Source: Clostridia bacterium (GTDB taxonomy: Bacteria > Bacillota > Clostridia > Oscillospirales > Acutalibacteraceae). From it: a DNA stretch of 64,000 nt. The position numbers and the translations under genes are program-made. Positions 1 through 8,889 of this stretch are shown piece after piece. The notes beneath the pieces are model-generated. The model worked only from the letters and a program-made list of their open reading frames with translations, did not search any database and was not told where the DNA came from. Position 1 is the first letter of the stretch. Each line of letters starts with the position of its first letter. Location: positions 62,001 through 126,000 of the forward strand of contig JAFNVC010000010.1 in assembly GCA_017379935.1 (NCBI GenBank), in the 5' to 3' direction.

Positions 1-1
1 T

Positions 2-1003
2 GTTTTCTACCCCAACGACGGTGTCAGCCCGATGCAGAAGCTTCAGATGACAACTCAGGAGGGCTCTAATGTCGGCGTTTGTGCAATCGAGGGTAACTTC
101 GACGATGCACAGTCAGGCGTTAAGAAGATTTTCACAGACAAGGCTGTTGCCGCAAAGCTTGAGGAAAAGGGAATGATGTTCTCTTCAGCAAACTCAATCA
201 ACTGGGGCAGACTTGTTCCGCAGATTGTTTATTATGTTTCCGCTTACTGCGATATGCTCGAAAAGGACGCAATCAATGCGGGCGACGAAATCAACGTTGT
301 TGTTCCGACAGGAAACTTCGGCAATATCCTTGCCGCTTACTATGCAAAGGAAATGGGCGTTCCGATGAAGAAGCTCATCTGCGCATCGAATGCAAACAAC
401 GTTCTTACGGATTTCCTCAAGACAGGTAACTATAACCGTGTAAGAGATTTCTATACAACAATCTCTCCGTCAATGGATATTCTCATTTCTTCAAACCTCG
501 AGAGACTTCTCTTCCTTCTTTCAGATATGGACGATGCTCTCGTACGCGATTGGATGAATTCACTTTCAGCAGAAGGAAAGTACAGCGTTAACGAGGCTGT
601 TTTCGCGAAGCTTACAGCTCTCTTTGATGCAGGCTGCTGTGATGATGAGGGTACTCAGGCGTGCATCGCAAAGACCTTCAAGGAAAACTCTTACCTCTGC
701 GACACTCATACAGCTGTTGCTGTTTCTGTCTATGACGACTACAAGGCTGTGACAGGCGATGCAACACCGACGGTTATCGCATCAACTGCTAACCCCTACA
801 AGTTCAGCAAGGCTGTTCTCGATGCAGTGCATCCGGGAATGAGCGAGGGTATGGATGAGTTTGATATGGTTCTCGGTCTCAAGGTTGAGACGGGCGAGGA
901 GTGTCCTCCCCAGCTTGCAAACCTCAAGGGCAAGACTCCGCGCTTCACGGGCTGCTGCAAGAAAGAGGATATGGAGCAGGTCGTTTTCGATATGCTTAAA
1001 TAA
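2..1003 (+). CDS. thrC: Threonine synthase, C-terminal part (5' end outside window)
   Basis: The gene enters from the left edge in frame at base 2; 333 residues are visible up to TAA at 1001-1003. Threonine synthase converts O-phosphohomoserine to threonine with pyridoxal phosphate in the cytoplasm. The visible part starts with FYPNDGVSPMQKLQM and continues with the EGNFDDAQ segment, and VVPTGNFGN lies about residue 99, all typical of the ThrC fold-type II domain. The N-terminal part, including the PLP-binding lysine, lies upstream and cannot be inspected. Nothing in the visible part is broken. It ends at a strong hairpin shared with the converging small gene at 1052-1219. Confidence 0.93.
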   Translation, partial: VFYPNDGVSPMQKLQMTTQEGSNVGVCAIEGNFDDAQSGVKKIFTDKAVAAKLEEKGMMFSSANSINWGRLVPQIVYYVSAYCDMLEKDAINAGDEINVVVPTGNFGNILAAYYAKEMGVPMKKLICASNANNVLTDFLKTGNYNRVRDFYTTISPSMDILISSNLERLLFLLSDMDDALVRDWMNSLSAEGKYSVNEAVFAKLTALFDAGCCDDEGTQACIAKTFKENSYLCDTHTAVAVSVYDDYKAVTGDATPTVIASTANPYKFSKAVLDAVHPGMSEGMDEFDMVLGLKVETGEECPPQLANLKGKTPRFTGCCKKEDMEQVVFDMLK

Positions 1004-1014
1004 GAAACGAAAAT

Positions 1015-1042
1015 GGGCGTGCCTTATGCACGCCCTTGTTTT
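1015..1042 (+). terminator. Rho-independent terminator after thrC
   Basis: An 8-bp perfect stem, GGGCGTGC (1015-1022) with GCACGCCC (1028-1035), is followed by a T-rich run. The A-rich bases at 1005-1013 give a weaker T run on the minus strand, so it may also serve the small gene at 1052-1219. Confidence 0.85.
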
Positions 1043-1051
1043 CCCTAATGC

Positions 1052-1219
1052 TTACTTGTTTGCGTTTGTGCCCGGTTCAAAGGTTGCACAGATTGTATCT
1101 GCACAGGTGCAGGCGCTTGAAGGGCCGATTTCAACGTGACCTGCAACGCATCTGCAACCGTCCTCGTTGTAGATACAGTTGTGAGCATTACACTTGATTT
1201 CCTTGATTTCTTTTTTCAT
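1052..1219 (-). CDS. DUF1540-type cysteine-rich small protein
   Basis: A 55-residue gene read on the minus strand from ATG at 1219-1217 to TAA at 1054-1052. AAGGAG lies 7 nt upstream of the start. The product begins MKKEIKEIKCNAHNCIYN and ends near ICATFEPG. Its cysteine pattern (C10, C15, C22, C24, C37, C39, C44) and the final CATF motif match the DUF1540 family of small clostridial proteins, which have no known biochemical role and probably bind metal. It is convergent with thrC, separated only by the terminator hairpin. It is easily missed because of its size; the start, stop, ribosome site and family signature all agree. Confidence 0.82.
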   Translation of the reverse strand: MKKEIKEIKCNAHNCIYNEDGCRCVAGHVEIGPSSACTCADTICATFEPGTNANK

Positions 1220-1312
1220 TTCAGGTAACTCCTTAATTTTTTTAGTGACAAACGGTCACACTTTTATTATGAAAAAATTTTTTATGAATATACTGAAAAG
1301 AGGTGAAGAACA

Positions 1313-2005
1313 ATGTCTTTATTTGCTATTGCCGATACTCATCTTTCCTTTTCCGTTGACAAGCCGATGGATATTTTCCGAGGCTGGCAGGATTTTGAAA
1401 AAAGACTCGAAAAAAACTGGAACGCCGTTGTCGGCGAGGATGATTTCGTTATAATTCCCGGTGACGTTTCGTGGGGAATGAATATGGAAGAAACGCTTGA
1501 GGATTTCCGTTTTCTGGAAAAGCTAAACGGAACGAAAATTATTATGAAGGGCAACCACGACTATTGGTGGTCGACGAAAAGCAAGACGGAAAAGTTCTTT
1601 GCCGAAAATGATATAAATTCCGTTAAGGTGCTTTTTAACAACGCTTACCGGGTCGGTGATTATACCGTCTGCGGAACAAGAGGCTGGTTCTTCGACTGTG
1701 AAAAGAAAGAGGACGAAAAGGTGCTTCTCCGCGAGGCGGGCAGACTGAGGATGTCACTTGACGAGGCAAAAAAGCTCGGCGGTGAGCCGATAATCTTCCT
1801 GCATTATCCGCCCGTCAGCCTTACTCAGACCTGCTCCGAGATTTACGATATAGTCGTTTCGTCGGGCGCAAAGCGCTGTTATTACGGTCATCTTCACGGT
1901 CCGTCGGTCAACTGGGCGTTCCGCGGAGAGCGTGACGGAGTCGAATTTGACCTCGTTTCCGCGGATTTTCTCGAATTTTGCCCGAAATTGTTGGTAAAAT
2001 TTTGA
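1313..2005 (+). CDS. Calcineurin-like metallophosphoesterase
   Basis: A 230-residue cytoplasmic protein with the whole metallophosphoesterase signature in order: D8 and H10 in IADTHLS, D51 in IPGDVSWG, the GNHD motif at 80-83, a histidine in FLHYPPV near 165, and YGHLHG near 193. Such enzymes use two metal ions to hydrolyse phosphomono- or diesters; the substrate cannot be read from sequence. The ATG at 1313 follows AGAGGTGA by about 6 nt. No signal peptide is present. It stands alone between thrC and the inverted-repeat element upstream of tig, with no clear terminator of its own. It is one of three unrelated-looking metallophosphoesterases in this window and the one with the most canonical motifs. 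Confidence 0.85.
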   Translation: MSLFAIADTHLSFSVDKPMDIFRGWQDFEKRLEKNWNAVVGEDDFVIIPGDVSWGMNMEETLEDFRFLEKLNGTKIIMKGNHDYWWSTKSKTEKFFAENDINSVKVLFNNAYRVGDYTVCGTRGWFFDCEKKEDEKVLLREAGRLRMSLDEAKKLGGEPIIFLHYPPVSLTQTCSEIYDIVVSSGAKRCYYGHLHGPSVNWAFRGERDGVEFDLVSADFLEFCPKLLVKF

Positions 2006-2034
2006 TAAAAGTCCAAAAATATATAAAAAAGGTA

Positions 2035-2063
2035 TGGAAAAAGCAGAAACTATCTGCTATAAT
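2035..2063 (+). promoter_or_regulatory. Probable sigma-A promoter at the left edge of the TIR element
   Basis: TGGAAA (2035-2040), 17-nt spacer, extended -10 TGCTATAAT ending at 2063. The -10 ends one base before the inverted-repeat element at 2065, so transcription would begin inside the element and read through it toward tig. Confidence 0.6.
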
Positions 2064-2064
2064 G

Positions 2065-2340
2065 TAGGGTGACGATAATAATCCGAACCTGCCCAAAAGC
2101 GAGCCTTTTCAGCGCTTTTTGGCGTTTCGGCTTTGAAAGGCGTCAGCCTGTCGACACCCTCAACATCCAAAAATCATCTGAAAAATCTCAGCTTTCGGGT
2201 CGGAGATTTTTTATCGAGAGGATTTTTGGCAATTCAAGGCAAAAACACAGCAAATCCTTTCGGATTTGCGAGTATTTTAACACAGAAGTGGCGGAAATCA
2301 TCCGATAAAAAACACGGTTCGGATTGTTACCGTCACCCTA
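2065..2340. mobile_element. 276-bp element with 25-bp terminal inverted repeats (MITE-like or structured leader)
   Basis: The ends are inverted repeats: 2065-2089 starts TAGGGTGACG and ends AATCCGAACC; 2316-2340 is its reverse complement with two differences (23 of 25 identical, one of the two being a wobble in RNA). Both arms end in TA, as expected for insertion at a TA dinucleotide by an IS630/Tc1-type transposase. No significant reading frame lies inside. The interior holds smaller hairpins: AAAAGCG...CGCTTTT near 2094-2119, a terminator-like AAAAATCTC (2181-2189) with GAGATTTTT (2203-2211), and GCAAATCC/GGATTTGC near 2250-2270. It fills most of the 396-bp gap upstream of tig. It is either a non-autonomous mobile element or a folded 5' leader; only one copy is in this window. 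Confidence 0.6.
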
Positions 2341-2401
2341 TGGTTAATGGTATGTGTGGGAGTATCGCTCACAGGCAATGCCAAACAGGAGGAAGTTTTT
2401 A

Positions 2402-3748
2402 ATGTTAAAATCAGCAAACAAAACAGAAACAAACATCTACACACTTGAAGTTGCGGTAAGTGCAGAGGATTTCAAGGCTGCTGTTCTCAAGGCTTATAAC
2501 AAGCAGAAGAACAAGATTCAGCTTCCCGGCTTCCGTAAGGGCAAGGCACCTCTTGCAATGATCGAGAAGTTCTACGGCAAAGAGGTATTCTACGAGGATG
2601 CACTTGACATCGTTTATCCCGAGGCAGTAGGCGCTGCTATCGAAGAAGCAGGCATCAATCCCGTTGCAGCTCCTCACGACGTTGAGGTTACAAAGATGGA
2701 CGAGACAGGTGTTGAAATCACACTTAAAATCACAGTTATGCCCGAAATCACAATCGAGGGCTACAAGGGCATCGAGGCTGACAAGGGCGACGCTTCAGTT
2801 ACAGCTGACGATGTTAAGAAGGAGCTTGCTTCTATGCAGGAGAGAAACTCCCGCACAGTTACAGTTGAGGAAGCAAGAAAGGCTAAGAAGAACGATATCG
2901 CAGTTATCGACTTCGAGGGCTTTGTTGACGGCGTAGCATTTGACGGCGGTAAGGGCGAGAACTTTGACCTTACTCTCGGCTCAGGTCAGTTCATCCCCGG
3001 CTTTGAGGATCAGGTTATCGGTCACAAGGCAGGCGAGGAATTCGACGTTAACGTTACTTTCCCCACAGAGTACGCTGCAGAGCTTGCAGGCAAGGACGCT
3101 ACCTTCAAGGTTAAGCTTCACGAGCTTAAGGTTAAGGAGCTTCCCGCTCTTGACGACGAGTTCGCAAAGGATGTAAGCGAGGATTGCGAAACACTTGCAG
3201 ACCTTAAGAAGAGCATCAAGGCTGACCTCGTAAAGACAAAGACAGAGCAGATCGACCGCGAATTCGAGAGCAACGTTCTTGAAAAGGTTGTTGAGCTCGT
3301 TCAGGGCGAAATCCCCGAGGTTATGTATGACAACAAGCTCGAGGATGACGTTAAGGAATATGAGCAGAGACTCGCTCAGCAGGGCATCGGTCTTGATATG
3401 TACCTTCAGTACATGGGTATGGATAAGGATGCTTTCAAGGAGAGCATGAGAGCTAACGCTGTTAAGCAGGTTAAGCTTCAGCTTGCTATCGATAAGATTG
3501 CAGAGCTCGAGAAGATCGAAGCAACTGACGCTGATGCAGAGGCTAAGATTCAGGAAATGGCTGATATGTATCAGATGGAAGCAGAGCAGATCAAGAAGTT
3601 CATCCGTATCGAGGACGTCAAGAAGGACGTTGTCGGTCAGAAGACAGTTGATTTCCTTGTAAAGAAAGCAAAGGCTATCGTTGCGGAGAAGCCGAAGAAG
3701 ACAACAAAGAAGGCAGCTGCCAAGAAGACAGAGGAAGCTGCTGAATAA
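2402..3748 (+). CDS. tig: Trigger factor, ribosome-bound chaperone
   Basis: A 448-residue trigger factor that binds ribosomal protein L23 at the exit tunnel and holds nascent chains. The N-terminal ribosome-docking signature GFRKGK is at 43-48; an FKBP-type peptidyl-prolyl isomerase domain spans about 155-240 (IDFEGFVDG, then LGSGQFIPGFEDQ); the helical C-terminal chaperone domain follows and ends in a lysine/alanine-rich tail. The start at 2402 is chosen because AGGAGG (2387-2392) lies 9 nt upstream; an in-frame ATG at 2354 lacks a site. It heads the common tig-clpP-clpX cluster, separated from clpP by a hairpin. Its leader contains the inverted-repeat element at 2065-2340. Confidence 0.96.
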   Translation: MLKSANKTETNIYTLEVAVSAEDFKAAVLKAYNKQKNKIQLPGFRKGKAPLAMIEKFYGKEVFYEDALDIVYPEAVGAAIEEAGINPVAAPHDVEVTKMDETGVEITLKITVMPEITIEGYKGIEADKGDASVTADDVKKELASMQERNSRTVTVEEARKAKKNDIAVIDFEGFVDGVAFDGGKGENFDLTLGSGQFIPGFEDQVIGHKAGEEFDVNVTFPTEYAAELAGKDATFKVKLHELKVKELPALDDEFAKDVSEDCETLADLKKSIKADLVKTKTEQIDREFESNVLEKVVELVQGEIPEVMYDNKLEDDVKEYEQRLAQQGIGLDMYLQYMGMDKDAFKESMRANAVKQVKLQLAIDKIAELEKIEATDADAEAKIQEMADMYQMEAEQIKKFIRIEDVKKDVVGQKTVDFLVKKAKAIVAEKPKKTTKKAAAKKTEEAAE

Positions 3749-3771
3749 TCAGCAAAATAAACGACAATATT

Positions 3772-3812
3772 AGGGTGGGGATAGTGGAGCAGAATTCAAC
3801 TGTCACCACCCT
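3772..3812 (+). terminator. Hairpin between tig and clpP (terminator or attenuator)
   Basis: AGGGTGG at 3772-3778 pairs with CCACCCT at 3806-3812, and the stem extends inward with GATAGT/ACTGTC around one mismatch. Only a short T/A-rich run (TTATTT) follows, so readthrough into clpP is likely. Confidence 0.6.
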
Positions 3813-3847
3813 TTATTTAAACAAGATATCGAATGGAGGAAATAAAT

Positions 3848-4429
3848 ATGGCTTTAGTACCTTACGTTATTGAACAGACCAGCAGAGGCGAGCGTTCTTA
3901 TGATATTTTTTCACGCCTTCTCAACGAGAGAGTTATTGTTCTTTCTGACGAGGTGAACGATGCAACCGCAAGCCTTGTTGTTGCACAGCTTCTCCACCTT
4001 GAGAGTCAGGACCCCGAGAAGGATATCAGCCTTTACATCAACAGCCCCGGCGGCTCGGTTACCGCAGGTATGGCAATTTATGACACAATGCAGTATATCA
4101 AGTGCGACGTTTCAACGATCTGTATGGGTATGGCTGCTTCTATGGGTGCGTTCCTTCTCTCTGCAGGCGCAAAGGGCAAGCGTTACGCTCTCCCGAACAG
4201 CGAAATTATGATTCATCAGCCGCTCGGCGGTGCAAGAGGTCAGGCTACGGAAATCAAAATCGTTGCTGACCATATCCTTAAGACAAGAGATAAGCTCAAC
4301 AGAATCCTTGCTGAAAATACAGGCAAGTCAATCGAGCAGATTGCTCTTGATACAGAGAGAGACAACTACCTTTCAGCTCAGGAGGCTATGGATTACGGCC
4401 TTGTTGATAAGGTTCTTTATAAAAGATAA
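3848..4429 (+). CDS. clpP: ATP-dependent Clp protease proteolytic subunit
   Basis: A 193-residue serine peptidase that forms the tetradecameric chamber of Clp proteases; it degrades substrates unfolded by ClpX or other Clp ATPases. The catalytic triad is visible: S98 in [10 protein letters not shown]123 in IMIHQPLGG and D172. INSPGGSV (65-71) is the substrate-binding strand and glycine loop. The ATG at 3848 follows GGAGG by about 8 nt; an upstream ATG at 3833 would put five extra residues and no ribosome site. The clpX start lies 15 nt downstream, so the two are co-transcribed. Length is normal for the family. Confidence 0.97.
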   Translation: MALVPYVIEQTSRGERSYDIFSRLLNERVIVLSDEVNDATASLVVAQLLHLESQDPEKDISLYINSPGGSVTAGMAIYDTMQYIKCDVSTICMGMAASMGAFLLSAGAKGKRYALPNSEIMIHQPLGGARGQATEIKIVADHILKTRDKLNRILAENTGKSIEQIALDTERDNYLSAQEAMDYGLVDKVLYKR

Positions 4430-4444
4430 ATCAGAGGTGTAACA

Positions 4445-5710
4445 ATGCCGAGAGATGAAGAAAGACGCGATAAGTTTGTCCGCTGCTCCTTCTGCCACAA
4501 AACCAAGGATCAGGTTGAAAGATTGATCGCCGGTGAAGGCGTTTATATCTGCAACGAGTGCATCGAGGTTTGTCAGGCGATTATTGAAGAGGAAAGCATC
4601 GGCCATTCAAGCAAGAAAAAGAAAGCAAAGACTGTTCAGAAGCTTCCGACTCCGATGGAAATCAAGAACGGCCTTGACGAGTATGTTATCGGTCAGGACG
4701 AGGCAAAGATTGCGCTTGCCGTTGCGGTTTATAACCACTATAAGCGTGTTTTCAAGGCTGAAGAAAGCGACGTCGAAATCCAGAAGAGTAACATTCTCCT
4801 TCTCGGACCGACAGGTGTCGGCAAGACTATGCTCGCACAGACTCTTGCAAAAATTCTGAACGTTCCCTTCGCGATTGCCGATGCAACCACTCTCACGGAG
4901 GCAGGCTACGTCGGTGAGGACGTCGAGAATATCCTTCTCCGACTCATTCAGGCGGCAGATTTTGATATCGACAAGGCAGAGCAGGGAATTATCTACGTTG
5001 ACGAAATCGATAAGATTGCAAGAAAGTCCGAAAATCCGTCAATCACCCGTGATGTCAGCGGTGAGGGCGTTCAGCAGGCACTCCTCAAGATTGTTGAGGG
5101 CACGGTTGCCAATGTTCCTCCGCAGGGCGGAAGAAAGCACCCCCAGCAGGAGTGCATTCAGGTTAATACATCAAATATTCTTTTCATCTGCGGCGGTGCA
5201 TTTGACGGCATTGAAAAGACAATCGAAAAGAGACTCGGCGGCTCCTCCGTCGGCTTCGGTGCAGAAATCAAGAGCAAGAAGGATTTCTCACTCGAGAAGG
5301 CTGTCTCCAAGGTTGTCCCGCAGGATATCACAAAATACGGTCTCATTCCCGAGCTTGTGGGCAGACTTCCCGTTATCACAACGCTCAAGGAGCTTGACGA
5401 GGAAGCGCTCATCAGAATTCTTACCGAGCCGAAGAATGCTATCGTCAAGCAGTATCAGTCACTTCTCGGAATGGACGGCGTAACGCTTGAGTTCACTCCC
5501 GAGGCTCTGGCAGCGGTTGCGAAAAAGACACTTGCCAGAAAGACAGGCGCCCGCGGACTGCGTGCGGTTATGGAAGAAATTCTTATGCCGATTATGTATG
5601 CCGTGCCGAGCGACAAGTCAATCGTCAGCGTAAAAATCACTGAGGATTGCATCAACAACGGCGACACACCGCTCGTTGAACACAAGGGCAAGAAAAAGCT
5701 CGAAGCATAA
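4445..5710 (+). CDS. clpX: ClpX AAA+ unfoldase
   Basis: A 421-residue hexameric ATPase that recognises, unfolds and feeds proteins into ClpP. The N-terminal zinc-binding domain has C14, C17, C36 and C39; Walker A GPTGVGKT is at 121-128; Walker B reads [10 protein letters not shown] near 180; the sensor and pore region follow, with the ClpP-contacting segment in the large domain. AGAGGTG sits about 5 nt before ATG 4445. It ends at a strong bidirectional terminator. Length and motif order are canonical. Confidence 0.97.
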   Translation: MPRDEERRDKFVRCSFCHKTKDQVERLIAGEGVYICNECIEVCQAIIEEESIGHSSKKKKAKTVQKLPTPMEIKNGLDEYVIGQDEAKIALAVAVYNHYKRVFKAEESDVEIQKSNILLLGPTGVGKTMLAQTLAKILNVPFAIADATTLTEAGYVGEDVENILLRLIQAADFDIDKAEQGIIYVDEIDKIARKSENPSITRDVSGEGVQQALLKIVEGTVANVPPQGGRKHPQQECIQVNTSNILFICGGAFDGIEKTIEKRLGGSSVGFGAEIKSKKDFSLEKAVSKVVPQDITKYGLIPELVGRLPVITTLKELDEEALIRILTEPKNAIVKQYQSLLGMDGVTLEFTPEALAAVAKKTLARKTGARGLRAVMEEILMPIMYAVPSDKSIVSVKITEDCINNGDTPLVEHKGKKKLEA

Positions 5711-5716
5711 AATTTT

Positions 5717-5750
5717 CCCCGATTGGTCAGCCAATCGGGGATTTCCTTTT
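5717..5750. terminator. Bidirectional terminator between clpX and the converging secreted-protein gene
   Basis: A perfect 10-bp stem CCCCGATTGG (5717-5726) / CCAATCGGGG (5731-5740) with a TCAG loop. T-rich on the right, A-rich on the left, so it works for both strands; it reaches the stop codon of the gene ending at 5749. Confidence 0.9.
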
Positions 5751-6681
5751 AATATGTAATTGTGTAATCCTTTTCGAACGTATATCCGACAGCAACATCG
5801 TGAGTACCGAACATACTGATTGTAAGGTCAAGCATTACGGGAGTTTTATAATTCGAATGAATCATCCTGCCCGTTGTCTTGTCGATTGTTGCCTTGATTT
5901 CACAGTTTGAATAGTAGGTATCAAACTTCTTGATGAGTGAGACCTTTTCTGCAATCTCATAGCCCTCAATAACGTCGCATACCGCACCGACTCCGTTACC
6001 CGCTGTGGGATTTTTCTGATCCTTGAGCTTGAAATAAATCTCGTAGGTCTTGCCGTTATCAACACAGGTTGCCTTGACAACCGTTGACGGCTGAAGCTTG
6101 CTTACATAGTCCTGATCGGGAACGATGTATTCGTTGCGGATGTCCTCTTTTGTTGAGTAAACGATAGGCTCCGTGTCATCGCTCATATATTTTTTCATCA
6201 TTTCGCGGCCTGTATCCTCAAGACCTGCGGGCATCTTGAGCTGCTCCTCGTTGACGGTACGCTTTTCGTAATTCTTTACGACCTTTTTAGCGTCCTTTTT
6301 GATTTTGTTTGCGCTTGTGTTGAAAAGAGCGACAATCTCAGCTGTTGTCATCTGCTTGGAGGCTGTCTGAGTTGCAGTCTCGCTGTCAGCCTGAGTTGAG
6401 TCAGGTGCTTCTGCTACATCGGTGCTTTCCTCGGTGACATTGTCAACTGATTCGTCAACGATAACATCTGTTACGTCCTCTGTCGGAGTGTCAACGGTTT
6501 CGTCAGTGTCTTCGTCAGCTGCAGCATCGTCTGATGTACCTGTACCTGCTGCTACGGTGCCGCCGAGCTTAGCAGCCTCCTTTACAGCATCCGAGTAGTT
6601 GCCGATTGCAACAGTTGATGTGATGCAGACAACTGCTGCGCATATAACTGCGGTGATTGCCCTGATGATTGATTCTTTCAT
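5749..6681 (-). CDS. Membrane-anchored or secreted protein of unknown function
   Basis: A 310-residue protein with an N-terminal hydrophobic segment (about 5-27) that is a signal sequence or membrane anchor, then a Thr/Glu/Asp-rich low-complexity linker (about 45-105), then a folded domain from about 110 to the end containing TTAEIVALFN and paired strands with aromatic residues. I do not recognise the C-terminal domain. The linker resembles those that carry extracellular domains away from the membrane. It lies 16 nt downstream of the D,D-carboxypeptidase gene on the same strand and is probably co-transcribed with it, which suggests a cell-envelope role; this is inference from position only. 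Confidence 0.75.
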   Translation of the reverse strand: MKESIIRAITAVICAAVVCITSTVAIGNYSDAVKEAAKLGGTVAAGTGTSDDAAADEDTDETVDTPTEDVTDVIVDESVDNVTEESTDVAEAPDSTQADSETATQTASKQMTTAEIVALFNTSANKIKKDAKKVVKNYEKRTVNEEQLKMPAGLEDTGREMMKKYMSDDTEPIVYSTKEDIRNEYIVPDQDYVSKLQPSTVVKATCVDNGKTYEIYFKLKDQKNPTAGNGVGAVCDVIEGYEIAEKVSLIKKFDTYYSNCEIKATIDKTTGRMIHSNYKTPVMLDLTISMFGTHDVAVGYTFEKDYTITY

Positions 6682-6697
6682 AAAAATGACCCCTCAA

Positions 6698-8077
6698 TTA
6701 TTTGTTTTTGTTGCGGGTGTTTCGCTGAAGCTCGTTATATTTAACCATTTTTATCGCACGCTTTTTTCTTCTGCGGTTGTTGGAAATAATAAACATTACC
6801 GCATACGCCGCAACAAGAATTATCACGAGCGCAAAAATGATTTTAAAAACTGTTTTCGATGTGACACGCTGAATCATCGCCTTCGCGTAAAGCAGAACGC
6901 TCATATTTGCATCCTCTGCGATGACAAGCTCCGCCGTGCCTATCTGCTGGCCTGCAAAAATAATCTTTGCCTTGCCGATTTTTTCCCCCTTTTTAATGGG
7001 TGCATCAATGCTTTCGGGAATGTCGTAAGGCTCAAAGCTGACGCTTTCGGAATTGTTACCCTGCGGAACGAGTGCCATAACCTCGTTGAGAGCAACAAGT
7101 CGGATTGATTCGGAATCCCATGAGTAATTCAGCGGAAGGGAGCAGATGAACTGACCCTCGCGCGTTACAACCTCGTATTTGAGATTCTTGAAAGCCCAGT
7201 TGTACATATGGTTGGTGTCCATAAAAGCCTGGTTTTCTTCAATTCCGTCACCGTCGGAGTCGCGGTAGTCACCGCCCATCGCAACAGCGAGGTAATTGTA
7301 GCCGTCCTTTGAGGCGTAGGAAATAAGACATTTACCGGCATTATCGGTTGAGCCGGTTTTGATACCCTTTACATTCCTGTTGTAATAGGAAACGTAAGCA
7401 GGATTGATAAGAAAATTCGTGTTGACGAGCTGGCGCTCCTTGTTCATATTTGTTTCGGGCATTGTATAGGTTTTCTGTGCAACGATTGTTTCGAATGCGG
7501 AGAATTTCAGCGCCTCCCTTGCCATAATCGCAAGGTCCTTAGCGGTTGTTTTATGTGTCGGGGTGTCGAGTCCGTGCGGGTTGTCAAAATGTGTGCTTGT
7601 GCATCCGATTTCCTTTGCGGTATCGTTCATCATTTTGACAAAGCCGTCAATTGTTCCGCCGTATTCAATGGCGAGTGCCGCCGCCGCATCGTTACCGCTG
7701 GGGATAAGAAGGGCGCAGAGCATATTGTAAACGCTCATCTGCTCTCCCGATTTTATGCCCGAGGTCGAGCTGCCCGTACCCGCGATGCTTTCGATGGCGA
7801 GCGGGCTGACAGTCATAACGCGGTTCGTATCTTCGGTGTTTTTAAGAACAACGAGCGCTGTCATAACCTTGGTCAGCGAAGCGGGTGAAAAGGGCTTATC
7901 CGCATTTTTTTCAATAATAACGGAATTGTCGTCAAGGCTTATCAGCAGGTCAACCTGACAGTTGAGACTGATGTCCTCTGTCTCCACGCTTCCGATATAA
8001 TTCTGGGCCGATACAGGCAGAACAAATGAGGATAAAATTATTGTTATTGTGCAGAGAAAAATTATCAATTTTTTCAT
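6698..8077 (-). CDS. dacF: D-alanyl-D-alanine carboxypeptidase (PBP5/DacF type)
   Basis: A 459-residue low-molecular-mass penicillin-binding protein that trims the terminal D-Ala from peptidoglycan stem peptides outside the membrane. A signal peptide covers 1-24 (PVSAQ). The active site is complete: SLTK at 67-70, SGN at 127-129 and KTG at 240-242. A C-terminal membrane helix near 415-437 followed by an Arg/Lys-rich tail anchors it. ATG at 8077 is chosen because AGGTG lies 8 nt upstream; a TTG two codons earlier is less likely. The following gene starts 16 nt after the stop. Transcribed from an extended -10 promoter at 8116-8124. Confidence 0.92.
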   Translation of the reverse strand: MKKLIIFLCTITIILSSFVLPVSAQNYIGSVETEDISLNCQVDLLISLDDNSVIIEKNADKPFSPASLTKVMTALVVLKNTEDTNRVMTVSPLAIESIAGTGSSTSGIKSGEQMSVYNMLCALLIPSGNDAAAALAIEYGGTIDGFVKMMNDTAKEIGCTSTHFDNPHGLDTPTHKTTAKDLAIMAREALKFSAFETIVAQKTYTMPETNMNKERQLVNTNFLINPAYVSYYNRNVKGIKTGSTDNAGKCLISYASKDGYNYLAVAMGGDYRDSDGDGIEENQAFMDTNHMYNWAFKNLKYEVVTREGQFICSLPLNYSWDSESIRLVALNEVMALVPQGNNSESVSFEPYDIPESIDAPIKKGEKIGKAKIIFAGQQIGTAELVIAEDANMSVLLYAKAMIQRVTSKTVFKIIFALVIILVAAYAVMFIISNNRRRKKRAIKMVKYNELQRNTRNKNK

Positions 8078-8115
8078 AGACAAGACACCTGATTTTGTAG
8101 TATTATATATGTTAG

Positions 8116-8124
8116 ATTATAGCA
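8116..8124 (-). promoter_or_regulatory. Extended -10 promoter for dacF
   Basis: On the minus strand TGCTATAAT occupies 8124-8116, about 40 nt before the dacF start. There is no good -35 box at the right spacing, which fits an extended -10 promoter. The same TGCTATAAT occurs before tig. Confidence 0.55.
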
Positions 8125-8187
8125 GATATTTTTGCAAAAATAAACAATGATTTTAAAAAAATGTCGATTTTGAGGAGTTGACTTGAG

Positions 8188-8880
8188 ATGATTTACGTCA
8201 CAGGCGATATGCACGGTGATTACCGCATCTTTTCGCAGAAAAAATTCAAGAATATCAAAGAGGGCGATACGCTTATTGTTTGCGGAGATTTCGGTTTTAT
8301 CTGGACAGGCGATGCCAAAGAGAAAAAAATCCTCGATAAGCTTGCCAAGAAAAAATATAACATCTGCTTCGTCGACGGAACTCACGAGAATTTCGAGCTT
8401 CTTTCGAAATTTCCCGTTGTCGGCTTCGCGGGCGGAAGGGCACATAAAATCAGGGACAACATCTTCCATCTGATGCGCGGTCAGATTTTTGAAATCGAGG
8501 GTGAAACAATTTTTGCTATGGGCGGCGGCGAAAGCCCCGACGTTGACCTGCGCTACGGCAATGAGAGCTGGTCAAATGCAGAAATTCCGACCCGTGAGGA
8601 GATGCGCGAGGGTGCGACGAACCTTGAAAAATACAAGTTCAAGGTTGATTATGTCATCACTCACGAGCCCGCACAAAAAATCAAGAATTTCCTCAAGCTT
8701 AAGGATAACGAGCCGTTGCTCGTCAGCGGACTCAACGCATATTTTCAGGAGCTCAGCACAAGCTGCGATTATACGCGCTGGTTCTTCGGCTCTCTGCACG
8801 AGGATAAATTTGTTTCCGCATCACAGATTGCGGTCTTTCATAATCTTATCGATATCCGCACGGGTGAACTGGTTAAATAG
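8188..8880 (+). CDS. Metallophosphoesterase-like protein with altered metal motifs
   Basis: A 230-residue cytoplasmic protein of the calcineurin-like family: D7 and H9 in TGDMHGD, D34 in CGDFGF, RGQIFEI near 97, and ITHEP near 155. Two canonical ligands are changed. The usual GNH(D/E) motif reads GTHE (64-67), so the metal-binding Asn is Thr, and the usual GHxH motif reads GSLH. Metal affinity or chemistry may therefore differ from relatives. GGAGT lies 12 nt before ATG 8188. It is the first gene of a tight plus-strand operon with deoC (9 nt), cdd, an acetyltransferase and galM, which hints at a nucleotide or sugar phosphate substrate, without proof. Confidence 0.75.
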   Translation: MIYVTGDMHGDYRIFSQKKFKNIKEGDTLIVCGDFGFIWTGDAKEKKILDKLAKKKYNICFVDGTHENFELLSKFPVVGFAGGRAHKIRDNIFHLMRGQIFEIEGETIFAMGGGESPDVDLRYGNESWSNAEIPTREEMREGATNLEKYKFKVDYVITHEPAQKIKNFLKLKDNEPLLVSGLNAYFQELSTSCDYTRWFFGSLHEDKFVSASQIAVFHNLIDIRTGELVK

Positions 8881-8889
8881 GAGGATTTT

